Shown here: one piece after another, positions 56,875 to 64,000 of the stretch | How the letters are laid out: each line of letters opens with the position of its first letter | Position numbering within the stretch: the stretch's first letter is position 1 | Assembly: GCF_036032445.1 (NCBI RefSeq) | Contig: NZ_CP107932.1 | Coordinates: forward strand, 2,234,501-2,298,500 | Source: Nocardia sp. NBC_00416 | Lineage (GTDB): Bacteria > Actinomycetota > Actinomycetes > Mycobacteriales > Mycobacteriaceae | Length of the DNA stretch: 64,000 nt | Direction: 5' to 3' | Made by a program: the position numbers and the translations under genes | The notes under the pieces: model-generated | The model's database searches: none | Seen by the model: the letters and a program-made list of their open reading frames with translations, nothing else | Told to the model about the DNA's origin: nothing

Positions 56875-57675
56875 TCAGATCCCGACCGGGCCGCCCAGCC
56901 AGACTCCGACCTCTTCGCCCGATATGTGTCCGCCTTCCTCGCTCACCAGGAACGCGACGGTCGCCGCTACCGATTCGGCCGGGATCCGTGGCCAACTGGC
57001 CGCCAGATCCCGCGCCGCGCCCGGCCCGCCGGAGGCGATGATGTCGGTGTCGACGAAGCCCGGCATCACGGTATTGACCGTGATGCCGCGCCGGGCCACC
57101 TCGAGCGCCATGGTGCGCGTCATCCCGACCAGCCCCGCTTTCGCGGCCGCGTAGGCGCTCATGCCCGGGGCGGGCCGGCGCCCACCCGACGGGCTGCTGA
57201 CGAAAACAATTCGGCCCCAACCAATTTCGTACATTTCGGGTAACGCCGCGTGAGTGCAGTAGAACGCCCCGCTGAGGTTGACCCCGATCACCCGGTCCCA
57301 ATCCCGCGGCGACTGTTTCCGCGCCGACCCGGCGAGATTCATGCCGGCGTTGTTCACGAGCACGGTCGGCGCACCCAACGCGGCTGTCGTCGCCGTGATC
57401 AACTCCGTCGCCTGGGCGGCATCGGCTACATCGGCCCGGATCGCGGTCGCCCGGCCCCCGGTCGCGTTGATCTCTTCGGCGAGCTGCTGTGCGTCCCGTG
57501 CACTCGACGAGTAGTTGACCGCCACCGCGAACCCGTCGGCGGCGAGGCGGCGCGAGATCGCGGCCCCGATCCCCCGACCGCCGCCGGTGACCACCGCGAC
57601 CCGCCGACGCGCGGCGCGATCCGGCGGGGTGATCCCCTCGACGTTCGTCGCCTGACCAGTTCTGCCGGGCTTCAT
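56875..57675 (-). CDS. Short-chain dehydrogenase/reductase (FabG-like)
   Basis: This 266-residue SDR has VAVVTGGGRGIGAAISRRLA, NNAGMN, and catalytic residues in FVSSPSGGRRPAPGMSAYAA followed by AK. VNYSSSARDAQ after beta-2 suggests NADP(H), as in FabG. It is the last gene of the molybdoenzyme operon; its ATG at 57675 overlaps the stop of the first molybdoenzyme (ATGA), which shows linked function. It may process the alcohol or ketone formed by the molybdoenzymes (inference). Confidence 0.91.
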   Translation of the reverse strand: MKPGRTGQATNVEGITPPDRAARRRVAVVTGGGRGIGAAISRRLAADGFAVAVNYSSSARDAQQLAEEINATGGRATAIRADVADAAQATELITATTAALGAPTVLVNNAGMNLAGSARKQSPRDWDRVIGVNLSGAFYCTHAALPEMYEIGWGRIVFVSSPSGGRRPAPGMSAYAAAKAGLVGMTRTMALEVARRGITVNTVMPGFVDTDIIASGGPGAARDLAASWPRIPAESVAATVAFLVSEEGGHISGEEVGVWLGGPVGI

Positions 57676-59852
57676 TCGATCGACCTCGCCTGTTCCGGTT
57701 CGTGGCACGGGTCGTCGGTCCCACCGCGCACCACGTCGACATTGATTCCCGTGAGCTGGGACTGGTTGCTGAGGATGTCGAAGCCGTCCCGGCCGGTGGG
57801 CGCGAGCTGGTTCGCGTTCACCCCGGCCTTGCGCCGCGCCACACCGAGCCCACCGGCGCGGCCCTGGCCCCAGCCGTGCGTCATGGCGACCACGCCGCGG
57901 CGCAGGGATTCGTCGTACTGCACTACCGCCTCGACCGAGCCGTACCGATTGCGGACGGTGACGGGATCGCTCTCGACCAGCCCCCGGCGGCGGGCGTCCT
58001 GCGGATGCATCCAGAGCGGATTGCCCCGGTGGATCTCCCGATCGAAGACCGGCAGGTTGTGCAACCAGCTGTTGACCATGTGGTGGGTGCGCCGGGTGAT
58101 CAATTTGAGCTGGTCGACGGGCTCCGCCGCGAGTTCCGCGAAGATCGTCTCCGCGGTCCCGTAGGCCCGTCGGAAGAGCTCCGGGCAGCAGTCGATCAGG
58201 CCGTCGTCGTGCTGGACCGCGATGCCGAACACGTGGTCGGGGTCGGCATCGGGCAGCACCATGGTCCCGGCGGGCATCGCCGCCAGCTGGTCCAGGGTGG
58301 TCCCCGCGGCACGCAGCGTCGCGTCGATGGTGGCGAACGGATCCGGATCCGGATCGTCGAGCAGTGTCGATACGCCGAGTTCCTGCTGGATACGGGAGAG
58401 TATCCACCAGTCGTCACGGCGTTCGCCCGCGGCCGGCACGACGGCCGGGGTGTACTGCACATAGGGTTCCAGCGCTACGCCCAGCGTATTCAGGAAATTG
58501 ACGTCGGCCCGTTCCAGCCAGTCCGTGGCGGGCAGGACATAGTCGGCCAGCTCGCCGGTGACCGTGCGGTACAGGTCGACCGTCACGATCAGCTCCAATT
58601 GCTCGAAGGCCCGGCGCAGGCGCGCTTCACCGCCCACCGACAGCAGCGGGTTGCCCGAGACGACGATCAGCGCGCGCACGGGTTCGTCGGGATTCTCGAT
58701 GAACTCCGGCAGCAGTGCCGCGGGCAGATCGCCGCTCACCGTGCGAAGTTCCCCGAGCGGGCCGTCGAAGTAGGGATCGGCCCGCCGCCGCTTCGATCCG
58801 CGCACCGCGTCCGCGATGCCGCGGGAGTAGATATTGCCGCCGCGACGACCGAGGTTCCCGGAGAACAGGCTCACCATGGTGAGCATCCAGTAGGCCAGCG
58901 CGCCCAACCGGCCCTGGTTCACACCGGTCGCCATGTAGACGCTCGCGCTGGGCGCCGCGCAGAAATCGTCCGCCACCCGCCGGATCGTTTCGGCCTCGAT
59001 TCCCGTCACCCCGGCTACCCGTTCCACCGGATAGCGGCGGACGAATTCCAGCAGTCCGTCGATATTGCGCGCACGCCGCGCAACGGCGGCGCGGTCGAAC
59101 CCGATCCGGAACAGGATCTCGTGCAGCAGCCCGGCCAGGAAATAGAAATCGGTGTCCGGCTTGATCAGCAGCACCGCACCGGTTTCCGGCGAGGACGATT
59201 CGATACGGCGCGGATTCACGAACAGGACCGTCCCGCCGCGCGCCCGGACGGCGCGGAGCTTGGCCATCGGGTCGGAGACGTGAATCAGGGTCATATGCGA
59301 AACGGCCGGATTGCTGCCGAGACACAGGAAATAGTCGGTGTGCAGCAGGTCCGGGATCGGATGGGCCATCGACGCGCCGTAGATCGCTTCGCTGGCCGCG
59401 TATTTGGCGGAGGTGTCCTGGGTCCCGGCGCTGAACCGCATCCGGGTGTCGAAGCCGCGCGCGATCCGGGCCGCGTTCGCATAGTAGGCGCCGTTGAACG
59501 CCGACGGGTTGCCCTGGTAGACGGCGAGGGCGTTACGTCCGTGGCGGCGGCGCACATCCTGTATCCGGGCGGCTATCTCGCCGACCGCGACGTCCCAGTC
59601 GACCGGTTCGAAGACACCCTGGTCCGCGCCGCGCGGGTTCGTCCGCTTCAGCGGGCGGTCGAGTCGGTCCGGGTCGTGATGAAGCTGCAGGTAGTGCACG
59701 CCCTTGTGGCAGGAGAAGCCTTTGTGCACAGGGTGTTCCGGATCGGGCCGCAACCGGAGGACCTCGCCGTCGCGCACCTCGGCGACCAATCCGCAGCCGG
59801 GTTCGCAGATACGGCAGAAGGTGTGTATCCGGTCCGGGTCCACCCGACTCAC
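57672..59852 (-). CDS. Molybdopterin oxidoreductase (bis-MGD, [4Fe-4S]) A
   Basis: This 726-residue enzyme of the DMSO-reductase superfamily has N-terminal [4Fe-4S] ligands C13, C16, C20 and C48 (CRICEPGCG and FSCHKG). Cofactor segments include LAVYQGNPSAFNGAYYANAA, LCLGSNPAVSHMTLI and ALIVVSGNPLLSVGGEARLR. The C-terminal MGD domain has THHMVNSWLHNLPVFDREIH and PVTVRNRYGSVEAVV. In the usual molybdenum-ligand region it reads RFSAGTQDTSAKYAASEAIY, with no cysteine or selenocysteine. The start is probably GTG 59852, overlapping the FNR-fusion stop. The operon context gives it a ferredoxin-type electron partner. The substrate is unknown. Confidence 0.92.
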   Translation of the reverse strand: MSRVDPDRIHTFCRICEPGCGLVAEVRDGEVLRLRPDPEHPVHKGFSCHKGVHYLQLHHDPDRLDRPLKRTNPRGADQGVFEPVDWDVAVGEIAARIQDVRRRHGRNALAVYQGNPSAFNGAYYANAARIARGFDTRMRFSAGTQDTSAKYAASEAIYGASMAHPIPDLLHTDYFLCLGSNPAVSHMTLIHVSDPMAKLRAVRARGGTVLFVNPRRIESSSPETGAVLLIKPDTDFYFLAGLLHEILFRIGFDRAAVARRARNIDGLLEFVRRYPVERVAGVTGIEAETIRRVADDFCAAPSASVYMATGVNQGRLGALAYWMLTMVSLFSGNLGRRGGNIYSRGIADAVRGSKRRRADPYFDGPLGELRTVSGDLPAALLPEFIENPDEPVRALIVVSGNPLLSVGGEARLRRAFEQLELIVTVDLYRTVTGELADYVLPATDWLERADVNFLNTLGVALEPYVQYTPAVVPAAGERRDDWWILSRIQQELGVSTLLDDPDPDPFATIDATLRAAGTTLDQLAAMPAGTMVLPDADPDHVFGIAVQHDDGLIDCCPELFRRAYGTAETIFAELAAEPVDQLKLITRRTHHMVNSWLHNLPVFDREIHRGNPLWMHPQDARRRGLVESDPVTVRNRYGSVEAVVQYDESLRRGVVAMTHGWGQGRAGGLGVARRKAGVNANQLAPTGRDGFDILSNQSQLTGINVDVVRGGTDDPCHEPEQARSIE

Positions 59853-61483
59853 CCGTGGTTCCGCTCGGCGTCGGCGACCAGCACGGCTGTCCGGGTATCG
59901 ACGACCTTGACCCGCGGCCGTCCCGATTCGAGCCCGCGCTGCCGCTCGTGGCGGTCGATGGCCCGCCAATCCGCGCCGCTCAGCGCATTCGGGCACCGTT
60001 CCCGGACGAGAGCGGTGAAATCGGCCGGTGTCGCGACCGGTTCGGCGAGCAGGCCCCGGCGATGATCGGCGAGCAGTGCCTCCACTGTCTCCGTCGCGCA
60101 ATACCGATTGGTTCCGATCACCCCGGTCGCGCCGCGTTTGATCCAGCCTGCCACGTACTGCCCGGGAATCGGCGCTCCGGTGGCCGGTTCGGTCACCCGG
60201 CCCGCGATGTTCGCGACCGTCGCGGTGGCCTCGTCGAACGGGAGTCCGGTGATCGGCAGGCCGCGATATCCCACCGCGCGGATCACCAGCCCGCACCGGA
60301 TCGACTCCGGAGTTCCGCCGGCGGTCTCCCTGACCGTCAGCGCCGCCACCCGGCCGGGCCCCTCGATCGCCGCGCAGGTGCGGCCGAACCTGAGCACGAT
60401 CCGCTTGTTGCCGGGTGTCGCCCGGCGCCGCGCGTACTCGGCGAGGACCCGTGTTTTCATCGGGGCGTCCGGCCCTGCCTCGACGGCTCCGTCCACGAGC
60501 ACATCGATCCCCGGCAACGAGCCCAGCGCCAGCAGTTCCGGGGTCGTGCAGGCCGCGTGTTCGGGCCCCCGGCGCCCGAGCACGATCACCTCCTCCACCG
60601 CACTGTCCGCCAGCGCGGCCAGGGCATGATCCGCGATATCGGTGGTGCGGAGCCGGTCCACATCGGTGACGAGCAGGCGCGCGACATCGAGCGCGACATT
60701 GCCGTTGCCGACCACCACCGCACGCCGTGCGCCCAGGTCGAACGCCCGGTCGGCGTGGTCGGGATGGCCGTTGTACCAGGCGACGAATTCACGCGCGGAA
60801 TGACTACCCGCCAGCTCCTCGCCGGGGATGCCGAGCCGCCGGTCGCCGGCCGCGCCGGAGGCGTGCACCACCGCGTGGTGGTGGGCCAGCAGCTCCTGGT
60901 CTGTCACGTCCCGGCCGACCTCGACCCCCAGGTGGAGGGTGAATCCGGCGCGGTGAGCGGTTCGCTGGAAGACGCGGTCGACGGTCTTGGTGCGCCCGTG
61001 ATCCGGAGCGACGCCGAATCGCACCAGCCCGCCGGCCACGGGCAGCCGCTCCAGCATGGTGACCTCGGCGGCGATATCCCGGCGGGCCAGCAGTTCTTCC
61101 GCCGCGTAGAAGGCGGCCGGCCCGGAGCCGACCACAGCGACTCGCAGCGGGACCGGCTCGCCGCGCCCGGCGGTCGCGATGGACAGGGGCAGCGGCTGGA
61201 TATGCGCACCCGGCGCCACGGTGCGCGGATGCCGGGTGAAGTACTCCGCGTTGAGGTCTCGGTAGGGTTGCTGGTCGGCGCCGAGCGCGTCCGCCGCGGC
61301 GATGGCGTCCACCGGGCAGACGTCGGCGCAGGCGCCGCAGTCGATGCACGCACCCGGATCGATGTAGAGCATCTCGGTGTCGCGGTATTCGCGTTCGGCG
61401 GGGGTGGGGTGGATGCAGTCCACCGGGCACACCGCGACGCACGTGGCGTCGTTACAGCAATTCTGGGTGATCACGTAGGTCAT
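59849..61483 (-). CDS. fprB: FprB-like ferredoxin/ferredoxin-NADP reductase fusion
   Basis: This 544-residue protein starts with a 7Fe/8Fe ferredoxin domain (NCCNDATCVAVCPVDCIH and CIDCGACADVCPVDAIAA, about residues 8-70). An adrenodoxin-reductase-type flavoprotein follows: VAVVGSGPAAFYAAEELLA binds FAD and AVVVGNGNVALDVARLLVTD binds NADP. The end GWIKRGATGVIGTNR is typical. It matches the layout of mycobacterial FprB. Located between two molybdoenzyme genes and overlapping both (ATGA and GTGA), it is likely their dedicated electron carrier. ATG 61483 is the start. Confidence 0.93.
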   Translation of the reverse strand: MTYVITQNCCNDATCVAVCPVDCIHPTPAEREYRDTEMLYIDPGACIDCGACADVCPVDAIAAADALGADQQPYRDLNAEYFTRHPRTVAPGAHIQPLPLSIATAGRGEPVPLRVAVVGSGPAAFYAAEELLARRDIAAEVTMLERLPVAGGLVRFGVAPDHGRTKTVDRVFQRTAHRAGFTLHLGVEVGRDVTDQELLAHHHAVVHASGAAGDRRLGIPGEELAGSHSAREFVAWYNGHPDHADRAFDLGARRAVVVGNGNVALDVARLLVTDVDRLRTTDIADHALAALADSAVEEVIVLGRRGPEHAACTTPELLALGSLPGIDVLVDGAVEAGPDAPMKTRVLAEYARRRATPGNKRIVLRFGRTCAAIEGPGRVAALTVRETAGGTPESIRCGLVIRAVGYRGLPITGLPFDEATATVANIAGRVTEPATGAPIPGQYVAGWIKRGATGVIGTNRYCATETVEALLADHRRGLLAEPVATPADFTALVRERCPNALSGADWRAIDRHERQRGLESGRPRVKVVDTRTAVLVADAERNHG

Positions 61484-63714
61484 CGGCGGGTCTCCTCGCT
61501 GCGGCGGGTCACGGTGACCGGCACACCGTTGAAGATCGGCGACGCGGTCAGCGCCTCGAGTGCGGTGGCGTCGTCCACCAGCGCGTTGTAATCGGCGCCG
61601 GGCGCGGCCGCCGCACGGGTGATGCCCAGTCCGGGCCCACGGTGCCCCCACCCGTGCGGCATGCTCACCACTCCGGGACGCAGGGCGTCGTCGACCCGGA
61701 GCTCCGCGGTGACGGTGCCGGTCGCCGAACCGACGCGCACCCGGTCCCCGTCGACCAGTCCGCGCCCGGCCGCGTCGGCCGGGTTCATCAGCAGTGCGCA
61801 TTGACCGTCGTCGGGTTGGGGCAGGGCGTTGTGCAGCCAGGAGTTCATTCCGCGGCGCTGGCGCCGGTTGATCAGCAGCAGTGGCGCGACCGGTCGGGCG
61901 ACGCTCGCGCGCAGCCGGGCGATATCGGCGACGATCAGCTCCGGTACCAGGTCGATCCGGCCGTCCGGTGTGCGCAAGACCTCCGGTAGCCGCGGCCGCA
62001 GCGGACCATAGTCGATCCCGTCCGGATTCGCCTCCAGCACTGCGAGGGTCAAGCCTCCCGGTTCGGCGCCGAAGCGGTCACCGTAGGGGCCGCCGCGCAG
62101 CCGTAGGTCCAACAGGCGCTCGGGACCGTGCCGACCGGCGGTCGATACCCGCACCTGATCCTGGTCGACGCCCGCCAGTTTCGCGGCCCGCCGGGCGGCG
62201 AGGGCGGCCACCTCGTCGTCCAGTTCGGTGACCGCGCGCTCCGGCGTGCCCTTCGCGATCGCGGCCAAGCGCAGCAGGATCTGCCATTCCGGCAGTTCAC
62301 CGGCGGCGGGGTGGAGCAGCGGTGCGGTGTAGCGGGCGACATTGCGAATCTGGAAATGCGCCAGCGTCACATCGTGATGCCCTCTGGTCGCCAGCGGTGG
62401 AGGCGGCAGGATCACATCGGCGTATCGCGTGGTCTCGTTGACATAGCAGTCCACCGAAACCATGAAATCGAGCGCTGCCAGCGCCTTCTCGACCGAGCCG
62501 GTGTTCGGCAGCGAGCGGGCAGGGTTGCCCGCCACGGTGATCAGGGCGCGGGTGCGTCCCGGCCCGGGGGTGCGGATCTCCTCGGCGAAGCAGACCGCCG
62601 GCAGTTCGCCCATCGCCTCGGGCAGCCCGCGCACCCGAGACCGCCAGCGGCCGAATATCGGCCGCGGCGGTGTGCTGGCCGGCCAAGTGTTCGGGCCCCC
62701 GCAGGGCGGCAGTGCGAACATCGCGCCACCAGGGCGGTCCAGATTCCCGGTGACGATCGTCAACACCTCGACCAGCCAGTTCGCAAGTGTGCCGAATTCC
62801 TGCATACAGGTGCCGATCCGGGAATGCGCCACCGCGGTGGGCGCCGCCGCGAAACCCCGCGCGACCCGCCGCACGATCTCCGGATCGATACCGCAGACCG
62901 GGGCGACCGTCTCCGGGGAGAATTCCCGCGCCAGCGCCAGAACCTCGGTCATTCCGTCCACTACCGCGGGAACCCGGGCGGGCCGGGCCAGGTTCTCCGC
63001 GGCGATCACCGACAGCACCGAGAACAGGAACAGGGCATCGGTGCCCGGCCGGATCGGCACGTGCAGGTCGGCGAGCTCGGCGGTATCGGTCCGGACGGGA
63101 TCGACGACGACCAGACTGCCGCCGCGCTCGCGCAGCGCGCGCAACCGGCGGCGCATCCCCGGTGCCGTCACCGTACTGCCGTTGGAGACAACAGGATTGG
63201 ACCCCAGGATCAGCAGGTGGTTGGTGCGATCGATATCGGGCAGGCTCAGGCCGAGGCCGGTGCCGTACAAGAGAATGTGCGCGAGGTTCTTGGGCCAGGT
63301 GTCCACACTGGCGGGCGAGTAGACGGCACGAGTACCCAGCGCGCCGATCAGCTCCCCCAGGTAGAAGGTGGTGTCGAGGTGGTGGGCGGCGGGATTCCCG
63401 TGATACACCGCGCAAGTGCCCGGATCGCCGGTGACGAATTCGGGCAACCGGCGGCCGATCTCGTCGAACGCTTCCGCCCAGGTGGCCGCGCGAAAGCCAC
63501 CACCGGGTGCGCGCAACAGCGGGGTCCGGACCCGATCCGGGTCGGACTCCAGGGCGCCCAGCCCGAGTCCTTTGGCGCAGCTGTGCCCGTCGCTCAGGAC
63601 ATCGCGTGGATTGGGCGCGACTCCGGCGATTCGTCTGCCGTCCAGGTCGACGAGCAGGCCGCAGGTCGATTCGCACAGCGGGCAGATCCGGTGCCCGGTG
63701 CGGACGCCGGTCAT
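61480..63714 (-). CDS. Molybdopterin oxidoreductase (bis-MGD, [4Fe-4S]) B
   Basis: This 744-residue relative of protein A has [4Fe-4S] ligands C11, C14, C18 and C46 (CPLCESTCG and HSCAKG). It contains CAVYHGNPAAHHLDTTFYLG, LILGSNPVVSNGSTVTAPGM, ALITVAGNPARSLPNTGSVE and the MGD-domain segment RQRRGMNSWLHNALPQPDDG. At the molybdenum-ligand region it reads YSPASVDTWPKNLAHILLYG, again without cysteine but with the same S-x-D-T-x-x-K spacing as protein A. ATG 63714 overlaps the stop of the third molybdoenzyme. It probably forms a set with A and C using the FNR fusion. Confidence 0.92.
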   Translation of the reverse strand: MTGVRTGHRICPLCESTCGLLVDLDGRRIAGVAPNPRDVLSDGHSCAKGLGLGALESDPDRVRTPLLRAPGGGFRAATWAEAFDEIGRRLPEFVTGDPGTCAVYHGNPAAHHLDTTFYLGELIGALGTRAVYSPASVDTWPKNLAHILLYGTGLGLSLPDIDRTNHLLILGSNPVVSNGSTVTAPGMRRRLRALRERGGSLVVVDPVRTDTAELADLHVPIRPGTDALFLFSVLSVIAAENLARPARVPAVVDGMTEVLALAREFSPETVAPVCGIDPEIVRRVARGFAAAPTAVAHSRIGTCMQEFGTLANWLVEVLTIVTGNLDRPGGAMFALPPCGGPNTWPASTPPRPIFGRWRSRVRGLPEAMGELPAVCFAEEIRTPGPGRTRALITVAGNPARSLPNTGSVEKALAALDFMVSVDCYVNETTRYADVILPPPPLATRGHHDVTLAHFQIRNVARYTAPLLHPAAGELPEWQILLRLAAIAKGTPERAVTELDDEVAALAARRAAKLAGVDQDQVRVSTAGRHGPERLLDLRLRGGPYGDRFGAEPGGLTLAVLEANPDGIDYGPLRPRLPEVLRTPDGRIDLVPELIVADIARLRASVARPVAPLLLINRRQRRGMNSWLHNALPQPDDGQCALLMNPADAAGRGLVDGDRVRVGSATGTVTAELRVDDALRPGVVSMPHGWGHRGPGLGITRAAAAPGADYNALVDDATALEALTASPIFNGVPVTVTRRSEETRR

Positions 63715-64000
63715 CTCGTCTCCGGGGTCGCGGGGCACGCGGGCTCGACGGCGACCGGAACCGCCGTCATCGTCGGCATCGCGTTGATCGCCTGCGCCCC
63801 GGCGACGCCGACCAGATCGTTGACGTTCACGCCGAACTCCTCGTCCGGGTCCAGGGAGCCGAAGCAGTGGGTCATAGTAACGGTGCCGCGCGCCACCGTG
63901 TGGTCGGCTCGGACCGTCGTCCGCACCCGCCCTGCCGCCGAGCGCACGGTGGCCGCTTCGCCGTCGCCGAGCCCCAGCGCGGCCAGGTCGGCAGGGTGCA
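63711..64000 (-). CDS. Molybdopterin oxidoreductase C, C-terminal fragment (cut by window edge)
   Basis: Only the last about 95 residues are inside the window. They read HPADLAALGLGDGEAATVRS, then AGRVRTTVRADHTVARGTVT, MTHCFGSLDPDEEFGVNVND and NAMPTMTAVPVAVEPA. This is the closing MGD-binding barrel of a DMSO-reductase-family enzyme. It is a third family member, not a repeat of the others, and its stop overlaps the start of gene B (ATGA). Its upstream part and the operon promoter lie beyond position 64000. Confidence 0.85.
   Translation of the reverse strand, partial: HPADLAALGLGDGEAATVRSAAGRVRTTVRADHTVARGTVTMTHCFGSLDPDEEFGVNVNDLVGVAGAQAINAMPTMTAVPVAVEPACPATPETR

Overview
The window is 64 kb of high-GC actinobacterial chromosome. 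It most resembles Nocardia or a close relative in the Mycobacteriales. The reasons are gene content and style: a large NRPS, a mycofactocin-type SDR, an F420-type luciferase-like oxidoreductase, a FprB-type ferredoxin/FNR fusion, a MshD-like acetyltransferase, many acyl-CoA enzymes, and frequent ATGA/GTGA start-stop overlaps. This placement is inference from gene families; there is no rRNA or other marker in the window. No tRNA, rRNA, CRISPR array, intact transposase or phage gene was seen.

Layout. (1) 1-5849 (-) is the N-terminal part of a non-ribosomal peptide synthetase (C-A-T-C-A...) that runs off the left edge. (2) 6.2-14.5 kb holds a truncated YczE-like membrane gene, a double-hotdog thioesterase, a MarR regulator with its own palindrome, a 1821-residue fused acyl-CoA carboxylase of eukaryote-like architecture, and an SRPBCC protein. 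(3) 14.7-26.6 kb looks like an import and catabolism locus: acyl-CoA ligase, nitrate/sulfonate/taurine-type ABC transporter with two permeases, a convergent IclR regulator, hydantoinase/oxoprolinase A and B, and a class III aminotransferase. (4) 26.7-55.2 kb is a dense catabolic region built on CoA thioesters: thiolases, SDRs, enoyl-CoA hydratases, an AMP-ligase, an acyl-CoA dehydrogenase, a Rieske oxygenase and its reductase, aldehyde dehydrogenases, a double-length family III CoA-transferase, an Ltp2/DUF35-like pair, an LLM oxidoreductase and two TetR regulators. (5) 55.2-56.8 kb contains gene relics and an alanine-dehydrogenase/CEO-synthase-like gene. (6) 56.9-64 kb (-) is a tightly overlapped operon of three molybdopterin oxidoreductases (one cut by the right edge), a ferredoxin-FNR fusion and an SDR.

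The main new observation is a related palindromic site, roughly [G/C]TAAANCTAAT followed by a TTAG[A/G]T half. It occurs seven times in the promoter gaps of region 4: 26737, 35553, 35627, 41820, 41869, 51726 and 55219. A half-site lies just before the TetR gene at 37419. It groups dispersed operons into one candidate TetR regulon. That would link the Rieske oxygenase (41.9 kb) to its reductase (34.6-35.5 kb), and the thiolase, hydratase, aldolase-like and CoA-transferase operons into one pathway. A plausible reading is ring oxidation or hydroxylation followed by CoA activation, beta-oxidation-like steps and retro-aldol or thiolytic cleavage of a cyclic or branched carboxylic acid. The substrate cannot be named from sequence alone.

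Several partial genes lie at operon edges, suggesting the catabolic region has been rearranged: the CoA-transferase tail at 44431, an SDR/GNAT chimera at 55283, an SDR head at 56757 and a TetR tail at 28908. A triplicated gene-start segment at 51132-51359 is a further local duplication.
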